From Asticcacaulis sp. AND118 (lineage in GTDB: Bacteria > Pseudomonadota > Alphaproteobacteria > Caulobacterales > Caulobacteraceae), in contig NZ_CP084910.1 in the NCBI RefSeq assembly GCF_020535245.1, positions 1,774,501 through 1,838,500 on the forward strand: a stretch of 64,000 bases of DNA. The letters are read 5' to 3'. Numbering within the stretch: the first letter of the stretch is position 1; each line of letters starts with the position of its first letter. Under the pieces are notes generated by a model. It saw nothing but the letters and a program-made list of their open reading frames with translations. It searched no databases and was not told the DNA's origin. Shown in pieces: positions 26,472 through 35,334 of this stretch. The position numbers were made by a program, and so were the translations under genes.

Positions 26472-27905
26472 CTACTGAACGGCGACCAGCTTGGCCTTGT
26501 CGGTCAGGACGAACAGCTTGTCCCCCACGACGATCGGCGCCAGATAGGCGGCGTCGCCCAGTTTCAGCGTATCCTTGCGCTCGCCGGTCTTCGGATCGAA
26601 GGCGACCATCTCGCCTTCGGAATTGACCATGATCAGGCGATTGGAGGCCAGAATCGGACCGGTCCATACCGGCAGGTTCTTGTTCTTCTTTTCGCTGCCC
26701 AGACCGAAGAAGCTCTTCTTGGTCTTGTTGCGGCCCTGATTCAGATCGACCAGCCAGTAGACCTGACCCGAATTGGCGTTGGCCGCCATCAGCTCGCTTT
26801 GCAGGGTCGACAGATAGACGGCGTCGCCTGCCACCCACGGCGCATTGGTCGAATCGGCATTGACCGACCAGCGGCGCTGACCCGACTTGGCGTCCATGGC
26901 CGAGAAGACGCCCGAATGACTGGCGGCATAGACCAGACCGTTGGCGATCAGCGGACGGCCGGAAATGTCGCGGATTTCCGACAGGGCGTTGGTGCGCGAC
27001 GATTGCGCCAGCGTCTGGGTCCACACCTGCTGCCCGCTGTTGGCGTCGATGCCGATCAGTTCGCCCGACGAGAACGGCGCGATGAACAGGCCCTCATAGA
27101 CCGCCGGAGAGGTGGTGCGCAGGATACGCGCCGGCTCGACGATGGCCTGATAGGTCCAGGCCGGTTCGCCCGTTTCCTTGTTCAGTGCGATCATCTGATT
27201 GTCGACATCGCTGAAGACGACGACATTGCCGTTGACCGCTGGCGCAGCTCGCACAGGGCTGTCGAAGGTCTTGGTCCACAGGACTTCGCCCGAAGCGGCG
27301 TCCAGCGCCGCGGCCAGACGGAAGCCGGACGTGACATAGAGCTTGCCGCCCGAAACGGCCAGACCACCGCCGAAGGCGTCCTTGTCGCGGCGAATGTCCG
27401 GGTTGAGGTCGCGGGTCCAGGCTTCGTTGCCCGTATTGACGTCGAAAGCGCGGATGCGCGCTTCGCCGTCCATGGCGTAGATAAATTTGCCGTCCGACAC
27501 CGGCGAGGCGACGACCTGAGCGGTGCGCGACGACCCCGCGCCGACCGACTTCGACCAGGCGACCTTGAACTGTTCGGCGGCGGCGGCGTGCTCGACGCCC
27601 GCCCCGATCGGGCCGCTGGCGAAGGGCCAGTCGGCGACCGGCTGCGGCGACGGCAGGTAGAAGTCTTTACCCGCCAGACGCTCCGAAGGCTGCACCTTCT
27701 GTTCGAAGGCGACGATGGAGATGCGCTCACCCTGCGTCGCCACCTCTTCCGGCTCGTCCTTCTTGAGCGGGTTGAGGTTGCTGATGGTCGAGCAGGCCGA
27801 AAGTCCGGCGCCGAACACCAGCGCCAGAGCCGTGGCGGTCAGTACACGACCGGCCTTGGAGCCAGTCTGGAGGGAAGTCTTTACCGTCATCGCCGCTTTT
27901 CTCAT
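26472..27905 (-). CDS. bamB: Outer-membrane assembly lipoprotein BamB (PQQ-like beta-propeller)
   Basis: BamB is a lipoprotein of the BAM complex that inserts outer-membrane beta-barrels. The 477-residue protein has a lipoprotein signal ending in lipobox LSAC (lipidated Cys near residue 38) and PQQ-type beta-propeller repeats. Recurring blade motifs such as NTGNEAWTRDL, SGEVLWTKTF and NSGQQVWTQTL are clear. The start is the ATG at 27903-27905; an ATG at 27888-27890 is also possible. It lies between the YfgM-like gene and der, the order seen in many proteobacteria, which supports the assignment. Confidence 0.92.
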   Translation of the reverse strand: MRKAAMTVKTSLQTGSKAGRVLTATALALVFGAGLSACSTISNLNPLKKDEPEEVATQGERISIVAFEQKVQPSERLAGKDFYLPSPQPVADWPFASGPIGAGVEHAAAAEQFKVAWSKSVGAGSSRTAQVVASPVSDGKFIYAMDGEARIRAFDVNTGNEAWTRDLNPDIRRDKDAFGGGLAVSGGKLYVTSGFRLAAALDAASGEVLWTKTFDSPVRAAPAVNGNVVVFSDVDNQMIALNKETGEPAWTYQAIVEPARILRTTSPAVYEGLFIAPFSSGELIGIDANSGQQVWTQTLAQSSRTNALSEIRDISGRPLIANGLVYAASHSGVFSAMDAKSGQRRWSVNADSTNAPWVAGDAVYLSTLQSELMAANANSGQVYWLVDLNQGRNKTKKSFFGLGSEKKNKNLPVWTGPILASNRLIMVNSEGEMVAFDPKTGERKDTLKLGDAAYLAPIVVGDKLFVLTDKAKLVAVQ

Positions 27906-27946
27906 CAACGCAGTTCGTCGTGTTATCGGGTTATTTCTGAGGCAGA

Positions 27947-28678
27947 TTACTGTTGGGGCATCGCCAGCGGCGCGGCCATCTGCGGCTGCGCCTTGACCTC
28001 GGGCAGCTTGACCGCCTGACGGGCCACTTCAGCGCCGCCGGAATCGATCAGGGCCACAGCCATCTGAGCGCGTTGCTTCAGCGGGTCGGAGGCGTCGAGC
28101 GAGAAGGCCAGAGCCTGAAGATCGCCGCGCGCCCCTTGAAGGTCGCCCTTCTGGATCTTGGCCATAGCCAGCGCTTCCTTGGCCAGCGCCGCGTAGGGAC
28201 GACCTTCCTTGGTCAGCGGAGTCAGACGCTTTTCGACGTCGGCGAAGGGGACCTTGTCCATGAGGAGGAAGGTCGCCTTGAGCGTCGCCAGATCGGTCAG
28301 CAGCGGGTCGGAAGAGGCCTTGGCGGCTTCGTCGAACAGCTTGACGGCCTCGTCGGCCTTGTTGTCCTCGACCGCCAGACCGGCCAGTTGCGACAGAGCC
28401 AGCGCCTTGTAGCCCGGCGCGCCCGCATCGACGACCTTCTGGAATTCGGTCTTCGCCGCCGCCTTGTCGTTCTTGGTCAGGGCTTCCTGCGCCAGAACGT
28501 AGGTTTCGGAGGCCTTGCCCATGCGCGAGGTTTCCCACGACGTATAGCCCCAGAATCCCAGAGCCCCGATGAGGGCCACGGCCAGAGCGCCGCCCACCCA
28601 CGGGGCGCTTTTCTTTGCGATGGTTGCCCAACGGTCCTGACGCAGACCTTCTTCGGCTTCCTCAAAAATATCGCTCAC
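27947..28678 (-). CDS. YfgM-like tetratricopeptide membrane protein
   Basis: The 243-residue protein has one membrane segment near residues 28-47 (VGGALAVALIGALGFWGY) and a long helical C-terminal part with TPR-like helices containing repeated LA and A-x-L-A patterns. It matches the YfgM/ancillary SecYEG-associated family, which links the translocon with periplasmic chaperones. It starts at GTG 28678, preceded by AAGGAA. bamB and der follow directly, the conserved yfgM-bamB-der order. The C-terminus is Pro/Met/Gln rich and likely disordered. Confidence 0.87.
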   Translation of the reverse strand: MSDIFEEAEEGLRQDRWATIAKKSAPWVGGALAVALIGALGFWGYTSWETSRMGKASETYVLAQEALTKNDKAAAKTEFQKVVDAGAPGYKALALSQLAGLAVEDNKADEAVKLFDEAAKASSDPLLTDLATLKATFLLMDKVPFADVEKRLTPLTKEGRPYAALAKEALAMAKIQKGDLQGARGDLQALAFSLDASDPLKQRAQMAVALIDSGGAEVARQAVKLPEVKAQPQMAAPLAMPQQ

Positions 28679-28848
28679 GTCTATTCCTTGTCTCAGAACA
28701 CAGTCTTAGTCCGGCTTGGCTCGGACCGCACTGACGACCCCCGCCCGCAGCCCCCAGAAAACCCTACACCGGCAAATCTGGCGCGAACCTAGCCGCAACG
28801 GGCCGGATGCGCAATCATCATTAGCGGAACCCCATCAGGGTTCGCATT

Positions 28849-29670
28849 TTACTTTGCAAAATATGTCTCTTGTGGGGCCGGAAAGTCGCGGCTCCTGACA
28901 TCTTTGGCGTAGGCGGCGGCGGCGTCAGAGATGGTTTCGCGCAGGGCGGCGTAACGACGCACGAACTTGGGCGACCAGTCGAACTGCCCCAGCATGTCGT
29001 CCACCACCAGCACCTGCCCGTCGCAGGCCGCCGACGCCCCGATGCCGATGGTCGGGGCCTTGACCGCCGCCGTGATTTCACCGGCCAGATCGGCGGCCAC
29101 GCCTTCGACCACAATCGCAAACGCACCTGCTGCATCGGTATCGCGCGCTTCCTGCAGCACCTTTTCGCGCTCTTCAGGCGTGCGGCCCTTGGCCTTGAAG
29201 CCCCCATCGACATTGACCGCCTGCGGGCGCAGGCCGATATGGCCCATGACCGGGATGCCGCGCTGGGTCAGGTAGCCGATGGTCTGGGCCACGGTGGGAC
29301 CGCTCTCGACCTTCACCGCCTGCGCGCCGGTTTCCTTGAGGATACGCACGGCGTTGGCGAAGGCCACTTCCCGATCGCCTTCGTAGGAGCCGAACGGCAT
29401 ATCGACCACGACGAAAGCCTTGCGTGCCCCGCGCATGACGGCCTGACCGTGGAGAATCATCATCTCCATAGTCACGCCGATGGTGTTGGGCAGGCCGTGG
29501 ACGACCATGCCGACGCTGTCGCCAACTAGCAGGATGTCGCAGTGTTCGTCCAGAATCTCCGCCATCGGCGCGTCATAGGCGGTCAGGCTGACCAGCGGCG
29601 TGCCGCCCTTGCGGGCATAGATTTCCGGCGCGGTCAGGCGCTTGACGGGGGACTGGGTATGGCTGCTCAC
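28849..29670 (-). CDS. panB: 3-methyl-2-oxobutanoate hydroxymethyltransferase
   Basis: PanB transfers a hydroxymethyl group from methylene-THF to alpha-ketoisovalerate, giving ketopantoate for pantothenate and CoA synthesis. The 273-residue protein has the family motifs [18 protein letters not shown] near residues 27-44, [14 protein letters not shown] near 46-59, MPFGSYEGD near 91-99, [12 protein letters not shown] near 139-150 and [21 protein letters not shown] near 206-226. Length is normal. panC is not adjacent, and the gene stands between a sigma-factor pair and yfgM on the same strand. Confidence 0.96.
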   Translation of the reverse strand: MSSHTQSPVKRLTAPEIYARKGGTPLVSLTAYDAPMAEILDEHCDILLVGDSVGMVVHGLPNTIGVTMEMMILHGQAVMRGARKAFVVVDMPFGSYEGDREVAFANAVRILKETGAQAVKVESGPTVAQTIGYLTQRGIPVMGHIGLRPQAVNVDGGFKAKGRTPEEREKVLQEARDTDAAGAFAIVVEGVAADLAGEITAAVKAPTIGIGASAACDGQVLVVDDMLGQFDWSPKFVRRYAALRETISDAAAAYAKDVRSRDFPAPQETYFAK

Positions 29671-29717
29671 GGGAAGACCTTTCGCTCAGCAAGCCGAAGC
29701 TCGCATCGGGAACAGGC

Positions 29718-30140
29718 TCAGATGCCCTCTTCACGCATATTGATGAGGTAGAGCCCGACGATGCTCATACATAGCGAAAAGCTGACCCAAAAAAAGAGGG
29801 GCGACTGGGCGAAGGCCAAATAATCGGTGGACTTGCTTAAGGCCAGCGCCACCCAGCGCGCCGTCACGTCGGCCAGTTCACGCCCGAAACCGAGCCCGGC
29901 TTCAAAGGTCGCATCGGACGACGCGGCGCGCGCCGGTGTGGCCGTGGCCGGCGACAGACCCGGCACGCGCACGAACTGCATCAGGGCGTAGAGCCCGCCC
30001 AATATGCCGGCCAGGGCGATGAACCCCTGACGCAGCCAGTTCTTCGCGCCGAGGCGGCGGATCACCTGCGCCTGAAAAGCGGGTTCGTCGTCGAACCGCA
30101 TCGGCGTCTGGAACAGGTTGTAAAGGTCTTCGTCCTTCAT
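29718..30140 (-). CDS. Two-segment membrane protein encoded with an ECF sigma factor
   Basis: The 140-residue protein has a short N-terminal cytoplasmic region (MKDEDLYNLFQTPMRF) and two hydrophobic segments at about residues 39-57 and 110-134. It starts 5 nt after the sigma-factor stop. That position is typical for an anti-sigma factor, but no zinc-finger anti-sigma motif (HxxxCxxC) or RsiW-like domain is seen. The role as a membrane-bound regulator of the sigma factor is inferred from position only. Confidence 0.75.
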   Translation of the reverse strand: MKDEDLYNLFQTPMRFDDEPAFQAQVIRRLGAKNWLRQGFIALAGILGGLYALMQFVRVPGLSPATATPARAASSDATFEAGLGFGRELADVTARWVALALSKSTDYLAFAQSPLFFWVSFSLCMSIVGLYLINMREEGI

Positions 30141-30145
30141 GAGGT

Positions 30146-30733
30146 CTACCTCTCGATCGCAGCAGGCATGGGCTCAACCATGTCCAGCATCGCTTTCAGT
30201 TGTGTCAGTCCCCGTTTGATATGGCTCTTGACCGTGCCGAGCGGCAGGCCCGTCTCGGTCGACACCTCCTGATGGCTCAGCCCGCCGGAGATATTCAGCG
30301 TCACGCACAGGCGCTCCACCGGTCTCAGGCGCGACAAGGCCCCGTCCAGATCGCGCGACGTCCCTTCGCGGCGTCCGGCCTGATAGAGGTCCGGCGGCGC
30401 CTCATAGGGCGTCACGTCCTCGACCAGCAGGTATTTCTGCGTCGTCTTCACCTTACGCAGGTAACGGCGCGCGGCGATCATCTTCAGCCAGTTGAGAAAC
30501 GGACCGTCCGAGCGGTACTCGGTCAGGCGTTCATAGGCCGCGATGAAGGCCTCCTGCGCCATGTCGTCGGCATCGGCCCCCTGCGCCCCCATGCGCCGCA
30601 GATGCGTGCGCAACGCCGCCGAATGCCGCCGGACCAGTTCGCCGAAGGCTTCGGACGCGCCCAGCAGCGCCTGAGCGATCAGGTCGTGATCGCTCAGATG
30701 TCTGTAACCGGCTGTGGCGGGCGTGGCGGACAT
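30146..30733 (-). CDS. ECF-type RNA polymerase sigma factor
   Basis: This 195-residue sigma-70-family factor has region 2 at about residues 24-92 (DDMAQEAFIAAYERLTEYRS and WLKMIAARRYLRK) and region 4 at about 130-182 (LRPVERLCVTLNISGGLSHQEV and GLPLGTVKSHIKRGLTQL). It redirects RNA polymerase to a small regulon. The next gene starts 5 nt after its stop and encodes a membrane protein; a small membrane-protein gene lies upstream. No autoregulatory promoter could be identified. Confidence 0.92.
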   Translation of the reverse strand: MSATPATAGYRHLSDHDLIAQALLGASEAFGELVRRHSAALRTHLRRMGAQGADADDMAQEAFIAAYERLTEYRSDGPFLNWLKMIAARRYLRKVKTTQKYLLVEDVTPYEAPPDLYQAGRREGTSRDLDGALSRLRPVERLCVTLNISGGLSHQEVSTETGLPLGTVKSHIKRGLTQLKAMLDMVEPMPAAIER

Positions 30734-30769
30734 AGGTCAGTCTTTTTCAGGCTGGCGTCAGGAAAGGGC

Positions 30770-31165
30770 TCAGGACTTCTTCTGGCTGTTCAGGCCGATA
30801 ATGCCCATGATCAGAAGGGCCAGCCCGATGAAGCCCGGAATGGCCGCAATGCCCGACAGGGTCTCGAACGTGTAGTCGTTGCCGACATAGTCCATAACCA
30901 CGAGACCCAGCGCCACGGCGATCAGGATCAGGCCGGACCGGATGTCGTTGACCGGTGTCTTGATCTTGTTGAGCGCCGGCCCGGCCTTTTGCAGGCTGTC
31001 CAGATATTCCGGCGGCAGGGCCTGGCCCTTTTCGATGGCCAGACGGATGGTTTTTTGCGTTTCCGCGCGGTCCTTGGCGCGGAAATACATGATGATACCG
31101 ATGATGAAAACCGGCATCAGGATGGCGATGATGGGGATGAGAAGCCCCGCTTCGAAACCGTACAT
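30770..31165 (-). CDS. Small membrane protein, DUF6249-like
   Basis: The 131-residue protein has an N-terminal hydrophobic segment (about residues 6-29), a charged middle (FRAKDRAETQKTIRLAIEKGQALPPEYLDSL, a short region of which resembles the DUF6249 core) and two C-terminal hydrophobic segments (about 80-96 and 104-124). It precedes the ECF sigma factor by 36 nt on the same strand, so the three genes may be one operon. The function is unknown. Confidence 0.78.
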   Translation of the reverse strand: MYGFEAGLLIPIIAILMPVFIIGIIMYFRAKDRAETQKTIRLAIEKGQALPPEYLDSLQKAGPALNKIKTPVNDIRSGLILIAVALGLVVMDYVGNDYTFETLSGIAAIPGFIGLALLIMGIIGLNSQKKS

Positions 31166-31267
31166 GGAACGATCTCCCTTTAGAAATCACTCAGGCGAAA
31201 AGCCGCCTCTGTTGGATAAGAGGCTCGCATACGGGCGTTTGGATGCAAGGATAAGGATTAAATAAAT

Positions 31268-33154
31268 TTAATCCGCCGCATGGCCGAATTTGAACACCGG
31301 CGCGGCGGCCTCCAGAGCGTCGGCGGTGTTGACCAAAGCGCGCTCGACGGCGGCATCGGCGAGCCTCAGATGGCGCAGTTCCGCCACCGTCTGCGCCGTA
31401 TGGTCGGCGAATCCTTCGAGACGATGCAGGACCAGTGTCGCGCCCTCGCGGGCTTGCGGATGCGCCGCCAGCCTTTGCAGACGGGTGATGGCGTGGCCCA
31501 GATTGAGCGCCGCCAGAAGACCGTCGGGCGCGTCCTGCCCCAGCTTGCCCGCTCGCCCCAGATGCAGCATCAGTCGTAATATCTGGCGCGAGGTGTGCGG
31601 CCGCCACTGACGCGGATGCACCGGCCCTTCGCGGCGGACCATACGCTCCAGATCGCGGCGGATACGACTGGCGGCATCGGCGGCGTGATCGACGGCCTTG
31701 GGCGGATAGACAATGAAACCTGCGCAGACCGAGCCCATGCCGACCAGAAAGGCCAGAGACGACAGCAAGACGTGATCCACCGGAATGGCCGCCGCCCCGG
31801 CCTGACTGGTCAGCAGGAAGCCCATATTGCCCTCCAGCGCCGGCAGGGTTGTTTTGGGGCTGACGCGCGCGAGGCCTCCGATCAGCAGGAAGGGAATGAG
31901 CGACAGGTGGACTGCCAGCGGTCCCTGCAGGTGCGGTTGCAGGAACAGGCGATAGAGGATGGCCACCGCCACGCCGCAGACCATCCCCTTGAGCAGTTCC
32001 GGCGCGATCACCTGTGGCTTAGCCATCTGGCCCAGCACCATCGAGAAGATGCACACACCCATGGCCGTCAGCTCCGCCAGCGGCCATTTCGACCACCAGG
32101 CCAGTCCCACGGCGACAAGCGTTGCGCCCCCGGCGACCAGCGCCGTTCGGAGGGCCATCGAACGATCGCGATTGGGCGCCAGATAGATGGCCTTGTGCCC
32201 GAAGGATTCGGCATCGGCCTTCGACGACAGGGCGAACAGCCGGCGCTCGGCCTCGGTCAGTTGAGCCAGCGCATCGATCAGACGATCGACTTCGGGGATC
32301 AATTGCGATTTCGGCAGGGCGTGCAGCCATTCCGCGTCGTTCAGATGCTCAGCCAGCCCCTCCGGCACCGCATCGCCGCGCCGCCGTCGCGCCCGCACCG
32401 CCCGGCCTGCCGCCATAACGGCCAGCGTCGCCGCGATCAGCGCATCCAGATGCCGCAAACGGCGATAACCTTCGACCGAACCCGCCGAAATCAAAGCCGC
32501 GGAGGCCTCCACATCGCTGATGTCGGCCAGTATGCGGCGCTCGGTATCCGGGCTGTCGGGCGCTTCCGGCACGGCGATGGCTTCGGCGGCAAAGCTCACC
32601 GCCTCCTGCGAGATCAGCTTTACCCGGCGATACAGTTCATCGCGCGGCGACACCGGCGTGAAAAACCCGGTCACCAGCGTCACCACCGCCACGCCGATCA
32701 GGGTGCAGATGACCCGCGCCTCGGCCACCTCATAAGCCGATTGCGGCGTCAGCAACGACGGCAGGACCACGATCGCCGCAGTCATCCCGGCCATCAGCGC
32801 CCCGTATCCGTGCACGCCGCGCAATATGTGTGTCAGCCCGGCATTGACCGCCACCCATAGGGCCAGAAACACAATTCCCGCCAGCGGCCCCGCCGCCAGA
32901 AACAGGATGGCGAACCCCGCCCCTGCCCCGATCAGTGTCCCCAGAATGCGGAAAAACGCCCGCTCAAGCAGCAGGCCGCGCGACGGCTGCGACACCACCC
33001 AAACCGGCATGGCTGCCCAATAGGCGTGCTCGACGTGCAGCATCGACGCGATGGCAAAGGCCAGCCAGGCGGCAAAGGCTAGTCGCAGGGCCTGATGCAC
33101 ACCGCCACGGTCGATCTCAAGCCATTGCCACAATGCCCCGATGCGGGCCGTCAT
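31268..33154 (-). CDS. FUSC family transporter-like membrane protein
   Basis: The 628-residue protein has the FUSC (fusaric acid resistance/aromatic acid exporter) layout: an N-terminal block of about six membrane segments (residues about 20-175), a cytoplasmic region of about 160 residues, a second block of segments (about 330-480) and a helical C-terminal domain. AYWAAMPVWVVSQPSRG near 43-59 fits the family. Members export aromatic acids or hydrophobic toxins, usually with a membrane-fusion partner; none is encoded beside it. The substrate is unknown. Confidence 0.88.
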   Translation of the reverse strand: MTARIGALWQWLEIDRGGVHQALRLAFAAWLAFAIASMLHVEHAYWAAMPVWVVSQPSRGLLLERAFFRILGTLIGAGAGFAILFLAAGPLAGIVFLALWVAVNAGLTHILRGVHGYGALMAGMTAAIVVLPSLLTPQSAYEVAEARVICTLIGVAVVTLVTGFFTPVSPRDELYRRVKLISQEAVSFAAEAIAVPEAPDSPDTERRILADISDVEASAALISAGSVEGYRRLRHLDALIAATLAVMAAGRAVRARRRRGDAVPEGLAEHLNDAEWLHALPKSQLIPEVDRLIDALAQLTEAERRLFALSSKADAESFGHKAIYLAPNRDRSMALRTALVAGGATLVAVGLAWWSKWPLAELTAMGVCIFSMVLGQMAKPQVIAPELLKGMVCGVAVAILYRLFLQPHLQGPLAVHLSLIPFLLIGGLARVSPKTTLPALEGNMGFLLTSQAGAAAIPVDHVLLSSLAFLVGMGSVCAGFIVYPPKAVDHAADAASRIRRDLERMVRREGPVHPRQWRPHTSRQILRLMLHLGRAGKLGQDAPDGLLAALNLGHAITRLQRLAAHPQAREGATLVLHRLEGFADHTAQTVAELRHLRLADAAVERALVNTADALEAAAPVFKFGHAAD

Positions 33155-33172
33155 TTTTCCTCGCTTTAGTTG

Positions 33173-33345
33173 GAAGACGCAGGGGCCGCAGGCCCCTGCA
33201 CCCCATTAGTGGGTGCGCCAACGTCGAGCCGCGTGCACGACGGTTGGTCTTATGGGGGCGAAGCCCCTTTTGTATCTGTGCCTCGCACGGTGCCATAGAA
33301 ACACCCGGTGATGGGGTGTGGGGCCTGCGGCCCCACGAAATCTTC
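33173..33345. repeat. Composite paired-hairpin element 1
   Basis: The left arm 33173-33205 and right arm 33312-33345 are inverted copies of a GC-rich hairpin (GAAGA, then AGGGGCCGCAGGCCCCT, then CACCCCA). The core carries a short GGGGCGAAGCCCC stem followed by TTTT. It lies in the 201-nt gap between the ArsC-like gene (stop side) and the FUSC gene (start side), both on the minus strand. Three similar elements occur at 44.7, 54.4 and 60.0 kb. Confidence 0.8.
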
Positions 33346-33355
33346 GACCTTAAAC

Positions 33356-33703
33356 CTACCCAAACACCTTGGCATAGATATCCGGTTTAAACCCCACCGT
33401 CAGCGTTCCGTCCTTATCCAGTACCGGGCGTTTGATCATCGACGGGTTGGACATCATGAGACGGATGGCCTTGGCCTCATCGATATCGGCCTTTTCGGCA
33501 TCGGACAGCGCCTTGAAAGTGGTGCCCGCCTTGTTGAGCAGGACCTGCCAGCCGACCTTGGCCGACCAGTCTTTCAGGTACGTCTCGTCTATGCCCACGG
33601 CCTTGTAGTCGTGAAAGGCGTAGTCGATGCCCTGCCCTTCCAGCCACACCCGTGCCTTCTTCATCGTATCGCAGTTTTTGATGCCGTAGAGGGTCAGTGC
33701 CAT
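33356..33703 (-). CDS. ArsC/Spx-like reductase family protein
   Basis: The 115-residue thioredoxin-fold protein has LYGIKNCDTMKKARVWL near residues 4-20, with a single active-site cysteine (Cys11), and the C-terminal RPVLDKDGTLTVGFKPD near 92-108. This matches the YffB/ArsC-like glutathione-dependent reductase group rather than true arsenate reductases. No arsenic-resistance genes are nearby, so arsenate is unlikely to be its substrate. It is downstream of guaA on the same strand, separated by about 30 nt. Confidence 0.9.
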   Translation of the reverse strand: MALTLYGIKNCDTMKKARVWLEGQGIDYAFHDYKAVGIDETYLKDWSAKVGWQVLLNKAGTTFKALSDAEKADIDEAKAIRLMMSNPSMIKRPVLDKDGTLTVGFKPDIYAKVFG

Positions 33704-33735
33704 GGTCGGGGTCCTTTCATCCGTCTAGCCGAGAC

Positions 33736-35286
33736 CTATTCCCACTCGATGGTGCCGGGGGGCTTGGAGGTCACATCGTAGACGACGCGGTTGACGCCGC
33801 GCACCTCGTTGACGATACGCGTGGCGCAGCGCCCAAGCACCGGCCACGGGAACTCATAGAAGTCCGCCGTCATACCGTCCGAGGACGTCACCGCGCGCAG
33901 GGCCAGCACGTCCTCATAGGTGCGCGCGTCACCCATCACGCCGACTGTCTTCACCGGCAGCAGCACGGCGAAGGCCTGCCAGATTTCGTCGTAGAGACCC
34001 GCCTTGCGGATTTCGTCGAGATAGATGGCGTCGGCGTCCTGAAGCGTCTTGACCTTTTCCGGCGTCACTTCGCCGGGGATGCGGATGGCGAGGCCCGGTC
34101 CGGGGAACGGGTGACGGCCGACGAACGGCTCGCTCAGGCCCAGTTCACGACCCAGCGCCCGCACCTCGTCCTTGAACAGTTCTCGCAACGGTTCGACCAG
34201 CTTGAGCTTCATATAGTCGGGCAGACCGCCGACATTGTGGTGCGACTTGATGACCGTAGACGGCCCGCCGTGCGGTGAGACGCTTTCGACCACATCCGGA
34301 TAGAGCGTGCCCTGAGCCAGGAACTCGGCGCCATCTATTTTCGCAGCCTCCTCGTCGAAGACCTCGATGAACAGGCGACCGATGGTCTTGCGCTTCTTTT
34401 CCGGATCGAACTCACCCTTGAGCGCGCCCAGAAACTTGTCCTGCGCCTGCACATGGATCAGCGGGATATTGTAGTGGTCGCGGAAGAGCGTCACCACCTG
34501 CTCGCCTTCATTCTTGCGCAACAGGCCCGTGTCGACGAATACGCAGGTCAGTTGATCGCCGATGGCTTCGTGGATCAGCACGGCGGCGACCGAGGAATCG
34601 ACCCCGCCCGACAGGCCGCAGATCACGCGGCCCGTACCGACCTGAGCGCGGATTTTCTCGATCATTTCCTGACGGAAGGCGGCCATGGTCCAGTCGCCCT
34701 TAAGGCCTGCGACCTCAAACAAGAAGTTGCGCAGCATCTGCGTGCCGCGCACGGTATGGACGACTTCCGGGTGGAACTGCACGGCGTAGAAGCGCTTGTC
34801 TTCGTTGGCGATAGCCGCGAACGGCGCGCCTTCGGACACGGCGATAACCTTGAAGCCTTCGGGGATGGCCGTGACACGATCGCCGTGGCTCATCCACACG
34901 ATTTCCTTGTCGCCGACATTGGCGAGGCCACGGAACAGAGGCGTATCGGCGGTGATCTCGATTTCGGCGCGGCCAAACTCGCGGTGATGGCCGCTTTCGA
35001 CCTTGCCGCCCAAGAGGTCGCACATCAGTTGCTCGCCGTAGCAGATGCCGAACACCGGCAGGCCCATGTCGAACAGGGCCTTGTCGACGGTCGGACCGGC
35101 TTCTACGACGCTGTGCGGCGAACCCGACAGGATGACAGCGTTAGGCTGGACGCTTTTCAGCGCTTCCGCCGCCTTGGTGAAGGGGTGGATTTCGCAATAG
35201 ACGCCGCATTCGCGCACGCGGCGCGCGATAAGCTGAGTCACTTGCGATCCGAAATCGATAATCAGGACTTTTTCGTGATGCGACAT
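33736..35286 (-). CDS. guaA: GMP synthase (glutamine-hydrolysing)
   Basis: GuaA converts XMP to GMP. The 516-residue protein has a class I glutamine amidotransferase domain with catalytic Cys in [10 protein letters not shown] near residues 79-88 and His in QFHPEVVHT near 169-177. An ATP-pyrophosphatase domain follows with the PP-loop [12 protein letters not shown] near 223-234, then the C-terminal dimerisation domain ending GTIEWE. All domains are complete. It is in the same unidirectional series as guaB, two genes further upstream. Confidence 0.98.
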   Translation of the reverse strand: MSHHEKVLIIDFGSQVTQLIARRVRECGVYCEIHPFTKAAEALKSVQPNAVILSGSPHSVVEAGPTVDKALFDMGLPVFGICYGEQLMCDLLGGKVESGHHREFGRAEIEITADTPLFRGLANVGDKEIVWMSHGDRVTAIPEGFKVIAVSEGAPFAAIANEDKRFYAVQFHPEVVHTVRGTQMLRNFLFEVAGLKGDWTMAAFRQEMIEKIRAQVGTGRVICGLSGGVDSSVAAVLIHEAIGDQLTCVFVDTGLLRKNEGEQVVTLFRDHYNIPLIHVQAQDKFLGALKGEFDPEKKRKTIGRLFIEVFDEEAAKIDGAEFLAQGTLYPDVVESVSPHGGPSTVIKSHHNVGGLPDYMKLKLVEPLRELFKDEVRALGRELGLSEPFVGRHPFPGPGLAIRIPGEVTPEKVKTLQDADAIYLDEIRKAGLYDEIWQAFAVLLPVKTVGVMGDARTYEDVLALRAVTSSDGMTADFYEFPWPVLGRCATRIVNEVRGVNRVVYDVTSKPPGTIEWE

Positions 35287-35334
35287 GCGCCGGTTTTCCT
35301 ATGGGTTTTTCTCCATTTGTGGAGAGTATTATCC

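Noticed and set aside
33356-33703. Arsenate reductase
   Set aside because: Sequence fits the YffB-like group, and no ars operon is near.
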